Source of the DNA: an uncultured Muribaculaceae bacterium
GTDB taxonomy: Bacteria; Bacteroidota; Bacteroidia; Bacteroidales; Muribaculaceae
DNA: 40,504 bases
Direction: 5' to 3'
Assembly: GCA_910585285.1 (NCBI GenBank)
Contig: CAJUDL010000033.1
Coordinates: 1 to 40,504, forward strand
Position 1 is the first letter of the stretch. Each line of letters begins with the position of its first letter. The translations under genes were made by a program, and so were the position numbers. Below the pieces are notes generated by a model. That model was not told where the DNA came from. It searched no databases and saw only the letters and a list, made by a program, of their open reading frames with translations. Below are positions 25,179 through 33,076 of this stretch, piece by piece.

Positions 25179-26732
25179 ATGTCTAAAGAAAACATTTTCG
25201 AAGGCTGGGACAAACAAACCATAAAAAAATACCAGCACTGGCAGATGCGCACGATCCTCGTTTCGATGATCGGCTATGCCATTTATTATTTCGTTCGCAA
25301 GAACTTTTCGATTGCCATGCCGGGACTTACAGCCCAGTATGGCATCTCTAACACGAGTTTCGGTATCGTAATCGGTATCGGATCGCTGATCTATGGTCTA
25401 TCACGTTTCATCAATGGATTCGTTGTTGACCGCTTCAGCGCTCGCATCATTATGGCGATAGGTCTTCTGCTCTGTGCCCTCTCCAACCTTGCTTTCGGGT
25501 TCGGCGTGAACATAAGCAGCTGGATCACGGGGACAGAGGCAGGTCCGGACTTTATCAATATGCTCGTAATGGTGATGGCTGTGACTATCATATGCAATCA
25601 GCTTTTCCAAGGCGTTGGATATCCACCTTGCGCACGACTCCTACCCTGCTGGATCCATCCTTCTCAGCTTGCCACCAAGATGTCGATATGGAACACTTCC
25701 CACTCTATCGGTGCGGCACTTGCTGTTGTGGTTTGCGGCTATATCATGGGAACCATGGGTACAGACCTCAGTTCTGACCAAAGCATAATTGCACGTATTG
25801 CAGCCAACCTCAACCTCGATCCTTCCAATCAGGAGCATCTTAAAACAATCATGAGCTACGCTCAGCACTGGGATGCATGGAGATATTGCTTCTGGATTCC
25901 GGCTGGTATCGCAGTCTGCGGTGCTATCTGGCTGTATGTCGGACTACGCGATGATCCCCGTTCAGTAGGTCTTCCTGAGCTTCCCGGCACAAAAACAGGC
26001 AAAAGCGACAACGCTTCAACCAAAAATGTGTCTCGTAAAGATTTTCTCAGAGTCATGGTCTGGACAAACCGCTGGATTTGGACACTCTGCATCGCTAATA
26101 TTTTCGTTTACGTGATGCGTATGGGTATCCTTGACTGGGGTCCTAAATTCCTCACGGAGGCACGCAATATGAGCATCGAGGATGCAGCCTGGTCAGTGGG
26201 TGTATTTGAGATTTTTGCTATCGTTGGCACAATAGGCGCAGGCTGGGCGACCGACCATATATTCAAAGGGAAAGCCCACCGTATGTGTCTCGTCTGCATG
26301 ACATGCGCAGTTATCTTCATGAGCATCTTCATCTTTATGCCCGGACTTCCGGTAATCGTATCGATCATCATTCTTGCAATGGCTGGTTTCTTTATCTATG
26401 GTCCGCAGGCTCTTATCGGAATCGCCTCTGCAAACCATGCTACCAAAGAGGCTTCAGCAACAGCCAATGGTCTTGCCGGAATCTTCGGTTATGTCGGCTC
26501 ATTCCTCTCTGCCATCGGTATCGGTATTGTTGCCGACCACTGGGGATGGAACATGGTATTCTATATCATCATAGGTGTCGGTTGTCTCGGTGCCATCACA
26601 TTCCTTACTATGTGGCTTGCCCCCCGCGATGGGTATGAACGTTCCAACAAGTTCTACGCTTCTCTGGAAGCAAAAGCTCGCGAAGTAAGCAAGATTGAAG
26701 GTAACGTCACAAACGATGACTCAGATATCTAA
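25179..26732 (+). CDS. glpT: Glycerol-3-phosphate transporter GlpT (MFS, organophosphate:phosphate antiporter)
   Basis: This 517-residue inner-membrane transporter has about 12 predicted helices and exchanges glycerol-3-phosphate for phosphate. The early segment YAIYYFVRKNFSIAMPGL is typical of the OPA family (GlpT/UhpT), as is GVGYPPCARLLPCWI, where GlpT-type proteins carry the conserved GWPP/W block. Its placement directly after glpABC supports glycerol-3-phosphate over hexose phosphates. It lies 34 bp after glpC. A loop of about 60 residues between helices 5 and 6 makes it somewhat longer than the E. coli protein. Confidence 0.9.
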   Translation: MSKENIFEGWDKQTIKKYQHWQMRTILVSMIGYAIYYFVRKNFSIAMPGLTAQYGISNTSFGIVIGIGSLIYGLSRFINGFVVDRFSARIIMAIGLLLCALSNLAFGFGVNISSWITGTEAGPDFINMLVMVMAVTIICNQLFQGVGYPPCARLLPCWIHPSQLATKMSIWNTSHSIGAALAVVVCGYIMGTMGTDLSSDQSIIARIAANLNLDPSNQEHLKTIMSYAQHWDAWRYCFWIPAGIAVCGAIWLYVGLRDDPRSVGLPELPGTKTGKSDNASTKNVSRKDFLRVMVWTNRWIWTLCIANIFVYVMRMGILDWGPKFLTEARNMSIEDAAWSVGVFEIFAIVGTIGAGWATDHIFKGKAHRMCLVCMTCAVIFMSIFIFMPGLPVIVSIIILAMAGFFIYGPQALIGIASANHATKEASATANGLAGIFGYVGSFLSAIGIGIVADHWGWNMVFYIIIGVGCLGAITFLTMWLAPRDGYERSNKFYASLEAKAREVSKIEGNVTNDDSDI

Positions 26733-26777
26733 TGTGCCCGCAGTATAGATATTTCCCAATAAAATAGAATTTTTACA

Positions 26778-27638
26778 ATGGAATTCAATAAATATCATTC
26801 TCCGTTCAGCCATGATGAGCTTATGGCTAAATGCCGCAAGATCAAACATGTGGCACTCGATATGGACGGCACAATATATCTTGGAGCAAAACTATTTCCT
26901 TATACCCTCGGCTTTTTGAAAGACCTCGAGGATATGGGCATCAAATATTCTTTCCTCACTAACAATCCAACCAAGAGCGTTGCCGATTATCTTACAAAAA
27001 TTGAGAAACTTGGTATCAAAGCCACGCCGGAAGAGATGTATACCTCTTCCGTGGCTGCGATCGATTACCTGCGCGACAAGATGCCCGAAGCCAAACGCCT
27101 TTTTGTGGTAGGCACTCCGAGCATGGAAGAGGAATTCCGCAAAGCGGGATTCGAACTTCTTCCTGATGATCCGGATCAGAAACCTGATTGTCTCGTTGTT
27201 GCGTTCGACACCACCCTCACCTATCCAAAGCTGTGCCATGCATCATGGCTTGCTGCAGAAGGTGTGCCATATATCGCCACAAATCCTGACCGTGTTTGCC
27301 CAACAGATCTGCGCACAATTCTCGTAGACTGTGGCTCACTTTGCAAATGCATCGAACATGCCACCGGTCGCAAACCGGATGCTGTGATCGGAAAGCCGAA
27401 TCCCGATATGCTTTCGGGAATATGTTTCCGTGAAGGCCTGAAACCGGAAGAAGTTGCAATGTGCGGTGACCGCATTTACACTGATGTCGCAACAGCTCGT
27501 AACGCCGGTTCTCTTGGTGTGCTGGTCCTTTCAGGCGAGACAACACTTCACACAGCGATGGAATCCGATCCTCAGCCTGACATCACGGCTGAGAACATTA
27601 CTGAATTCTGTGAGCTTCTCAAAGAATCACGTAATTAA
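26778..27638 (+). CDS. HAD-superfamily IIA phosphatase (NagD / glycerol-3-phosphate phosphatase-like)
   Basis: This 286-residue cytoplasmic phosphatase has the nucleophile motif DMDGTIYLG (Asp28, Asp30), the second motif LTNNPTKS, the lysine in KPNPDM and the metal motif GDRIYTDVATA. The C2A-type cap between motifs II and III puts it with NagD, AraL and PGP. Members hydrolyse nucleotide, sugar or glycerol phosphates. Its position 45 bp behind glpT makes glycerol-3-phosphate or a related metabolite a reasonable substrate, but that is inference from context only. Confidence 0.88.
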   Translation: MEFNKYHSPFSHDELMAKCRKIKHVALDMDGTIYLGAKLFPYTLGFLKDLEDMGIKYSFLTNNPTKSVADYLTKIEKLGIKATPEEMYTSSVAAIDYLRDKMPEAKRLFVVGTPSMEEEFRKAGFELLPDDPDQKPDCLVVAFDTTLTYPKLCHASWLAAEGVPYIATNPDRVCPTDLRTILVDCGSLCKCIEHATGRKPDAVIGKPNPDMLSGICFREGLKPEEVAMCGDRIYTDVATARNAGSLGVLVLSGETTLHTAMESDPQPDITAENITEFCELLKESRN

Positions 27639-27667
27639 TGTTGAATGTGAAATGTGTAATGTGTAAT

Positions 27668-27731
27668 GTGTAATTAACATTATCTCGATAATTAATGCTA
27701 AATGTGTAATTAACATTGTCTCGATAATTAA
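27668..27731 (+). repeat. Two-copy 28-bp direct repeat in the spacer before the GH36 gene
   Basis: The segments 27668-27695 and 27704-27731 match at 27 of 28 bases and lie in a spacer rich in ACATTA/AATGTG words. The spacer (27639-27813) shows no clear promoter. The repeat may simply reflect slippage. Confidence 0.55.
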
Positions 27732-27813
27732 ACATTCAACATTAAAAATTAAACATTAAAAATAGATTACCTCTCATAATTTTCATTAGTTTTAATAGTT
27801 ATCATCATCATTT

Positions 27814-30027
27814 ATGAACTGCAGATCCATAACTTTACTATTCGCAGCAATAGTATCAATGATCACTGTTACTGACCTTGCAGCCCGCAATGTCAAGATT
27901 GACACCGACAATTCGTCGATTATCATCAATGCCGAAAATGGCAAAAAATTGAGTCATCTTTATTATGGCTCCAAAATTTCTGAGACAGATGCTGCCAACA
28001 TCACCCAAGCTCTGGGGAAAGGGAATTTGGCATATCCTGATTATGGAATGATCACTTTGCCGGAAACGGCAATCGCCATGATCCAACCAGACGGCAACAT
28101 GACATTAGACCTTGTTGTAGACAATGTCTCAAGCCGAAAGGAGAATGGTGCAAACATAACAACTTTCACCCTAAAGGATACGTATTATCCTATAATCGTT
28201 ACAGTGAACTATCGCACATGGCAAGGGGAAAACGTGATGGAAACGTGGACCGAAATAAAGAATAACGGCAAAAAAAATGTCACTCTCACCAGATTTGCCT
28301 CAGGCCATCTTCCAATCCGCGGTGGAGACGTGTGGCTTACGCATTTTTATGGAAATGCGAAAAATGAGGCACGCATGGAATCTTCCCCTCTCGAACACGG
28401 ACTCAAAGTGATAAAAAACCGTAGCGGTGTCCGCAATTCCAGATATGCTCATTCTGAAGTGTTGTTGTCGCTTGATGGAAAACCGGCTGAAGACAAAGGA
28501 AGAGTGATTGGAGCAGCTCTTGAATATAATGGCAATTACAAGGTAAAAATAGACACCGACCAATCAAACAACCATTACTTTTTCTCCGGAATTAACGAGG
28601 AAGACTCTCAATACATCCTTACACCTGGTGAAACATTCATTACCCCTCCATTAGCACTGGCTTGGAGCTCCAATGGTACGGGTGAGATCTCACGTAATTT
28701 TCATAAATGGGCACGTAAACATAAACTTGCCAATGGCGAACGCGAACGCAAGATATTGCTTAATTCATGGGAAGGCGTATATTTCAAAGTGAATGAAAAG
28801 GAGATGGCGAACATGATGAAGAACATAGCCGATATGGGTGGCGAGCTTTTTGTCATGGATGATGGCTGGTTTGGTACTAAATATCCGCGCAATAACGGTT
28901 CTGCCGGTCTTGGCGACTGGGTCGTAGATACAAAAAAATTGCCCAACGGCATTAATGGTCTCATCAAAGAAGCTAAAAAGAATGGAATTGATTTCGGAAT
29001 ATGGATTGAGCCGGAAATGACCAACACTAAAAGTGAGCTTTATGAAAAGCATCCGGAATACATAATTAAGCCTGCAAACCGTGAACCTGTCACCGGGCGT
29101 GGGAACACTCAGCTTGTACTCGATCTCGCCAATCCTAAAGTTCAGGATATCGTGTATACCGTTGTTGACACCCTCCTCACCAAATATCCTGAAATTGATT
29201 ATATCAAATGGGACGCTAACATGGACATTCTCAACCATGGGTCCCAGTATCTCACTAAAGACAACCAGAGTCATCTTTACATTGAATATGAGAAAGGTCT
29301 CAGAAAAGTTCTTGACCGCATTCGTTCAAAGTATCCGGATGTAACAATCCAGGCATGCTCCGCCGGTGGCGGCCGTGTAAACTACGGTTTCCTCCCTTGG
29401 TTTGATGAATACTGGGTGTCAGACAATACTGATGCACTCCAACGAATATATCTCCAGTGGGGTATTTCTCAGTTTTTCCCTGCAATCGGCATGTCTTCGC
29501 ATATAAGTGCATCGCCAAACCATCAGACACATCGCATTATCCCGATAAAATATCGCACAGATGTCGCCATGAGTGGCAGACTTGGTATGGAGATTCAGCC
29601 CGACAACATGACCGATAAAGAGAAAGAACAGACAAAAAAAGCTATTGATGAATATAAGTCAATACGCCCGATTGTGCAGTTCGGAGATCTTTACAGACTG
29701 CTCTCTCCATATGATGATAAAGGCGTTGCTTCGCTCATGTATGTGAACGATAGCAAAGACAAGGCTGTGTTTTACTGGTGGAAAACACGCACTTTCGCCA
29801 ACGACATGCTTCCAAGGGTCCTGATGGCAGGTCTTGATCCGGACAAAAACTACACAATTCGTGAACTTAACCGCATCGACATTAAACCTCTCTCTTTCGA
29901 AGGCAAAACATACTCAGGAAAATTCCTGATGGAAAATGGGCTCGAAATTCCCCAAAATCACAAAGTTGCTAAACAAAACGAGACCGACTGGTCAAGTCGC
30001 GTACTCCTTTTGGAAGTTAATAATTAA
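27814..30027 (+). CDS. Secreted glycoside hydrolase family 36 alpha-galactosidase
   Basis: This 737-residue enzyme should remove terminal alpha-galactosyl residues. It has a signal peptide (about 1-24) without a lipobox, an N-terminal beta-supersandwich (about 25-290), a catalytic barrel and a C-terminal beta domain. Diagnostic motifs are LNSWEG, DDGWFG at 349-354, GIWIEPEM, the nucleophile Asp467 in YIKWDANMD, CSAGGGR and the acid/base Asp537 in VSDNTD. These match GH36 (GalA/RafA-like) closely. It follows the HAD gene by 175 bp, so it may be co-transcribed with the glp genes or separately controlled. Its context links alpha-galactoside removal with glycerol-phosphate use. Confidence 0.93.
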   Translation: MNCRSITLLFAAIVSMITVTDLAARNVKIDTDNSSIIINAENGKKLSHLYYGSKISETDAANITQALGKGNLAYPDYGMITLPETAIAMIQPDGNMTLDLVVDNVSSRKENGANITTFTLKDTYYPIIVTVNYRTWQGENVMETWTEIKNNGKKNVTLTRFASGHLPIRGGDVWLTHFYGNAKNEARMESSPLEHGLKVIKNRSGVRNSRYAHSEVLLSLDGKPAEDKGRVIGAALEYNGNYKVKIDTDQSNNHYFFSGINEEDSQYILTPGETFITPPLALAWSSNGTGEISRNFHKWARKHKLANGERERKILLNSWEGVYFKVNEKEMANMMKNIADMGGELFVMDDGWFGTKYPRNNGSAGLGDWVVDTKKLPNGINGLIKEAKKNGIDFGIWIEPEMTNTKSELYEKHPEYIIKPANREPVTGRGNTQLVLDLANPKVQDIVYTVVDTLLTKYPEIDYIKWDANMDILNHGSQYLTKDNQSHLYIEYEKGLRKVLDRIRSKYPDVTIQACSAGGGRVNYGFLPWFDEYWVSDNTDALQRIYLQWGISQFFPAIGMSSHISASPNHQTHRIIPIKYRTDVAMSGRLGMEIQPDNMTDKEKEQTKKAIDEYKSIRPIVQFGDLYRLLSPYDDKGVASLMYVNDSKDKAVFYWWKTRTFANDMLPRVLMAGLDPDKNYTIRELNRIDIKPLSFEGKTYSGKFLMENGLEIPQNHKVAKQNETDWSSRVLLLEVNN

Positions 30028-30030
30028 TGG

Positions 30031-30086
30031 TTAATGGTTAATAATTGCTTGATATTCCATTTCCTCAAATAATTATTAACCATTAA
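30031..30086. repeat. AT-rich inverted repeat between convergent genes
   Basis: TTAATGGTTAATAATT at 30031-30046 pairs perfectly with 30071-30086 (16-bp stem, 24-nt loop), and further TTAATGG units lie on both sides. It sits between the GH36 gene and yqgE, which converge, and may act as a weak two-way terminator. The same 16-mer occurs after sodB. Confidence 0.55.
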
Positions 30087-30103
30087 TTATTAACCATTAA
30101 TTA

Positions 30104-30709
30104 TTAATTAAATTGCGGATTCGAGGGAATGATTAGCCAGCTACGATATTTCTCGCCAAGCCGCTCAACTTCCCTCCTCCAATAAAGATCTTCAGCCCCG
30201 GTCAGAATATCATTCTGTCCGGGGTTTGGATTTAATGCCCATGTATTGCGCAGAATTTCAGAAGTCAACTGCCCTTTCGTCCAACCGCTGTATCCCAAGA
30301 AAAAACGCAGATCTCCCTCTACATATCCCTGCTTGTTGACATAATCAATTACGTCATCCAATTTTGCCCCCACAAAAATTCCTGGAGCAACTTCTACCGA
30401 CCCGTCGAATTTATCTCCCATTGTGTGCAACATAAACAATCGGTCTGCCTCAACTGGTCCTCCGCTATATATTGGAATATTTGCACCAGATTTCCAATCG
30501 GGGAAAAGGTCCTGAAGCGTCACAGGTGTCTGTTTATTGAGTGTCAGACCTATATGTCCCTGATTATTATCCTCTTCAAGAATAAGCACCACACTCCGTT
30601 TGAAATATGGCTCGTCAAGCAATGGCTCTGCAATCAAAAGATCTCCTTTCTTCGGATTCACGATTGTAGGGTCTTTATATATTATTGATTCTAAATCCAT
30701 TTTAATCAT
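30104..30709 (-). CDS. yqgE: YqgE/AlgH family protein (DUF179)
   Basis: This 201-residue soluble protein belongs to a widespread family of uncertain biochemical role. Family blocks are GDLLIAEPLLDEPYFKRSVVLI near the N terminus, GLTLNKQTP, the SGGPVE segment and FLGYSGWTKGQLTSEI with WALNP in the second half. Met4 (MDLES) is an alternative start. It is convergent with the GH36 gene and divergent from the ABC operon, and I see no functional link to either. Confidence 0.92.
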   Translation of the reverse strand: MIKMDLESIIYKDPTIVNPKKGDLLIAEPLLDEPYFKRSVVLILEEDNNQGHIGLTLNKQTPVTLQDLFPDWKSGANIPIYSGGPVEADRLFMLHTMGDKFDGSVEVAPGIFVGAKLDDVIDYVNKQGYVEGDLRFFLGYSGWTKGQLTSEILRNTWALNPNPGQNDILTGAEDLYWRREVERLGEKYRSWLIIPSNPQFN

Positions 30710-30768
30710 ATTATATATATATAGATAACGCGCCCGAAAAAATTTTTCCTAATTTTTTTGAAAAATAT

Positions 30769-30799
30769 TTTGCCGTTCCAAAATATTGTTATACCTTTG
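30769..30799 (+). promoter_or_regulatory. Promoter of the ABC/efflux operon
   Basis: TTTG at 30769-30772 and TACCTTTG at 30792-30799, 19 nt apart, match the Bacteroidetes promoter consensus exactly. The short leader holds several TACTAATA-like words (30806-30834), which could be a repressor site for the GntR protein of this operon or simply AT-rich leader. Confidence 0.7.
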
Positions 30800-30837
30800 C
30801 GGTGTACTAATATACTAATACACTAACAAACTAATAT

Positions 30838-31674
30838 ATGCTAAACATCAAAAATTGCACATTCAACTATCGCCACAAGGGGGAACCAACCATCGACGAT
30901 TTCTCTCTTAACCTGAAAGAGGGTGGCGTATACGGTCTTTTAGGATCCAACGGTGCCGGCAAAACCACGTTGCTGCAACTTATAAGCGGACTGCTCACAC
31001 CCGTATCGGGCGAAGTGACACTTGACGGTGAGAATACAAGACTGCGCCACCCATCCACACTCGAAAAAATATTTTTCGTGCCTGAAGAGATAGATCTGCC
31101 GCCACTTAAACTTGATACATTTATCAATCTTAATGGTGCGCTCTATCCTAAATTCTCTAAAGAAGAGATGTATCATCATCTCGACACATTGGGTCTACCA
31201 CGTGACATCCGTCTTGACAAACTGTCGATGGGTCAGAAAAAGAAAGTCGCCCTTTCGTTCGCAATGGCATGCAATACAAAAATCCTTCTTATGGATGAGC
31301 CTACAAATGGCTTGGACATTCCTGCGAAAAGTGCTTTCCGCAAATATGTGATAGAATCAATGAGCGATGATCGCATCTTTGTGATTTCCACACACCAGGT
31401 AAGAGATGTGAGCCAGATTCTCGACCATATCCTTATCATGGACAAGCGGAAAGTTCTTCTTGACCGCACGGTTTCAGAGATTCAAGACAAAATGAAATTT
31501 ACCGAAACAGTCAACAACGAATTGATCAACAACGCGCTATATGCCGTCAAAGGTCTTGGAGGAGCCTCGGTGATCTTACCCAACGAAGATGGTGATGATT
31601 CCGAACTCAATATCGAACTCCTGTTTGATTTCGCAATCTCCGATCCCGAAAAATTAAATTCACTTTTCCAATAA
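30838..31674 (+). CDS. ABC transporter ATP-binding protein
   Basis: This 278-residue ATPase subunit has Walker A GSNGAGKTT (36-44), the signature LSMGQ (129-133) and Walker B with D-loop MDEPTNGLD (152-160), then the switch histidine in ISTHQ. The C-terminal 70 residues form an accessory region often seen in CcmA/NatA-like exporters. It partners with the six-helix permease encoded 46 bp downstream. The presence of a YtrA-type regulator suggests a drug or peptide-response exporter, as in Gram-positive ytr operons. No substrate can be named. Confidence 0.92.
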   Translation: MLNIKNCTFNYRHKGEPTIDDFSLNLKEGGVYGLLGSNGAGKTTLLQLISGLLTPVSGEVTLDGENTRLRHPSTLEKIFFVPEEIDLPPLKLDTFINLNGALYPKFSKEEMYHHLDTLGLPRDIRLDKLSMGQKKKVALSFAMACNTKILLMDEPTNGLDIPAKSAFRKYVIESMSDDRIFVISTHQVRDVSQILDHILIMDKRKVLLDRTVSEIQDKMKFTETVNNELINNALYAVKGLGGASVILPNEDGDDSELNIELLFDFAISDPEKLNSLFQ

Positions 31675-31678
31675 TATA

Positions 31679-31693
31679 GCGAGCAATGCTCGC
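31679..31693 (+). other. Small GC-rich hairpin between ATPase and permease genes
   Basis: GCGAGCAATGCTCGC is a near-perfect palindrome (six-pair stem, three-base loop) placed five bases after the ATPase stop. It lacks a U-run, so it may be an RNA-processing or stability element that sets relative levels of the two subunits. Confidence 0.4.
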
Positions 31694-31720
31694 GGCTTAA
31701 ATATCTAAAAATAAATTGAT

Positions 31721-32569
31721 ATGAACAATATATTCTCACCCAGTCGCTTTGGTCTTTACATCAAGCAATATGCCGGTGAAAACTGGAAAAAATTATTACA
31801 GATGGCAGCCTCAATATTTGGCATGTTTATTCTTCTGACAACCATCATTCCGTTCCTGAAGGGCTCTTATTCATATCCGTCTGATATAGACAGGATGTGG
31901 GATTTCGAGACAACAATATTCTGGTGCCTGCTTTTTGTGATGGCAGCGGCAACTGCAGCTTCAATGTTCTTCAACATGGATAGCAAAAGTAAACGCATCT
32001 CCCTCCTCACTCTTCCGGCATCCAATCTCGAAAAATTTCTCACCGTTTTTCTTTTCTCAATCGTTGGATTTTATATAGTATTTTTTGCTGCCGTGATAGT
32101 AGCCGACTACGCAAGAGTGCTTACGGCTCCAATATATGCCGTTCCGGGTGCAGAAATCGCACACATGCCGATGAAATATTTCTTTACTTTCGGAAATTTG
32201 GATGGAGGTCTTCAGATTCCGAAACATTCTGTAGAACAAGTGGCAGCACTCCAAATGGTTGCATTCTCAAGTCTTATCATTTTGCAGGCTTTCTATGCTC
32301 TCGCTGCATCAATATGGCCTAAAAATGCTAAAATCAGAGGCACACTCGCTGGAATATGCATAATCATAGGAATGAACCTAATGTTCTACATCTCAATGAA
32401 GATATGTTTCCCATATGACCATTTCATGCCTAAAAAGCCCCATTTCGAAAATCTGGATTTCAATACGTTCATCACAATCAACTATATTGTGGCAATCGCT
32501 ATCACAATAGGCACATATCTCCTTACATACAAGCGTTTCAAGGAAAGCGAATCAATTGAACGCTGGTAA
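31721..32569 (+). CDS. ABC-2-type permease, six predicted transmembrane helices
   Basis: This 282-residue integral membrane protein has hydrophobic segments near residues 24-47, 66-85, 106-130, 182-206, 214-232 and 246-267. The N terminus is short and cytoplasmic, and the loop between helices 3 and 4 is about 50 residues. I see no enzymatic motif. It follows the ATPase and is 21 bp ahead of the GntR-type gene, so it is the likely membrane partner of that ATPase. It resembles Bacteroidetes ABC exporter permeases of unknown substrate. Confidence 0.82.
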   Translation: MNNIFSPSRFGLYIKQYAGENWKKLLQMAASIFGMFILLTTIIPFLKGSYSYPSDIDRMWDFETTIFWCLLFVMAAATAASMFFNMDSKSKRISLLTLPASNLEKFLTVFLFSIVGFYIVFFAAVIVADYARVLTAPIYAVPGAEIAHMPMKYFFTFGNLDGGLQIPKHSVEQVAALQMVAFSSLIILQAFYALAASIWPKNAKIRGTLAGICIIIGMNLMFYISMKICFPYDHFMPKKPHFENLDFNTFITINYIVAIAITIGTYLLTYKRFKESESIERW

Positions 32570-32590
32570 CCACCCTATAAAACCCAGGTA

Positions 32591-32965
32591 ATGATATTTG
32601 AAGAAAACAATAAAGCAATCTATCTGCAGATAGCCGACCGCATCAGCGATGACATCCTGCAAGGCAAATACGATTCCGACAGCCGGATTCCCTCTGTGAG
32701 AGAATATGCAGCATCTGTCGAGGTCAATGCCAACACCGTGATGAGATCTTACGAACGGCTTACTGCGAAAGGGTTGATATTCAACAAACGCGGAATCGGT
32801 TTCTTCGTTTCTCCCGATGCAAAAGAGAAAATAATTGAAGAAAAAAGCGAAGATCTGATGAAGCGTCAGTTGCCTCCCCTTTTCAAACTTATGAACCATC
32901 TGGGAATATCACCGGATGATTTGAAAAAAGAATATCAAAATTATTTAACCGAAAACTATCAGTAA
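32591..32965 (+). CDS. GntR-family regulator, YtrA subfamily
   Basis: This 124-residue protein has a winged helix of the GntR type (about 10-75, with IPSVREYAASVEVNANTVMRSYERLTAKGLI). It has only a short C-terminal helical tail, which is the mark of the YtrA subfamily that controls ABC exporter operons. It probably represses its own operon from the promoter at 30769-30799. The ligand is unknown; YtrA relatives respond to cell-envelope antibiotics. Confidence 0.9.
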   Translation: MIFEENNKAIYLQIADRISDDILQGKYDSDSRIPSVREYAASVEVNANTVMRSYERLTAKGLIFNKRGIGFFVSPDAKEKIIEEKSEDLMKRQLPPLFKLMNHLGISPDDLKKEYQNYLTENYQ

Positions 32966-32967
32966 TT

Positions 32968-33066
32968 ATGAGATTCAAAACCTCAACATACATAATCATA
33001 GGGATTCTCGCCCTCATCGCAATTGCTTCATTTTTAGCTCCTCTCTTTATCTTCGAACAGGTATAA
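32968..33066 (+). CDS. 32-residue single-pass membrane protein
   Basis: A short frame starts at ATG 32968, two bases after the GntR stop, and ends at TAA 33064-33066, ten bases before the MacB-type ATPase gene. The peptide is MRFKTSTY followed by one hydrophobic helix (residues 8-29, rich in Ile, Leu and Ala) and the tail FEQV. It fills the gap between its neighbours almost completely, which argues that it is translated. It has no recognisable family. It may be a small subunit or regulator of one of the two transporters, or the remnant of a longer gene. Confidence 0.6.
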   Translation: MRFKTSTYIIIGILALIAIASFLAPLFIFEQV

Positions 33067-33076
33067 GACGTGTGCT

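Noticed and set aside
27639..27780. Possible CRISPR-like array in the spacer before the GH36 gene
   Set aside because: There are only two repeat units with an 8-bp gap and no spacers of constant size; it is a simple direct repeat.
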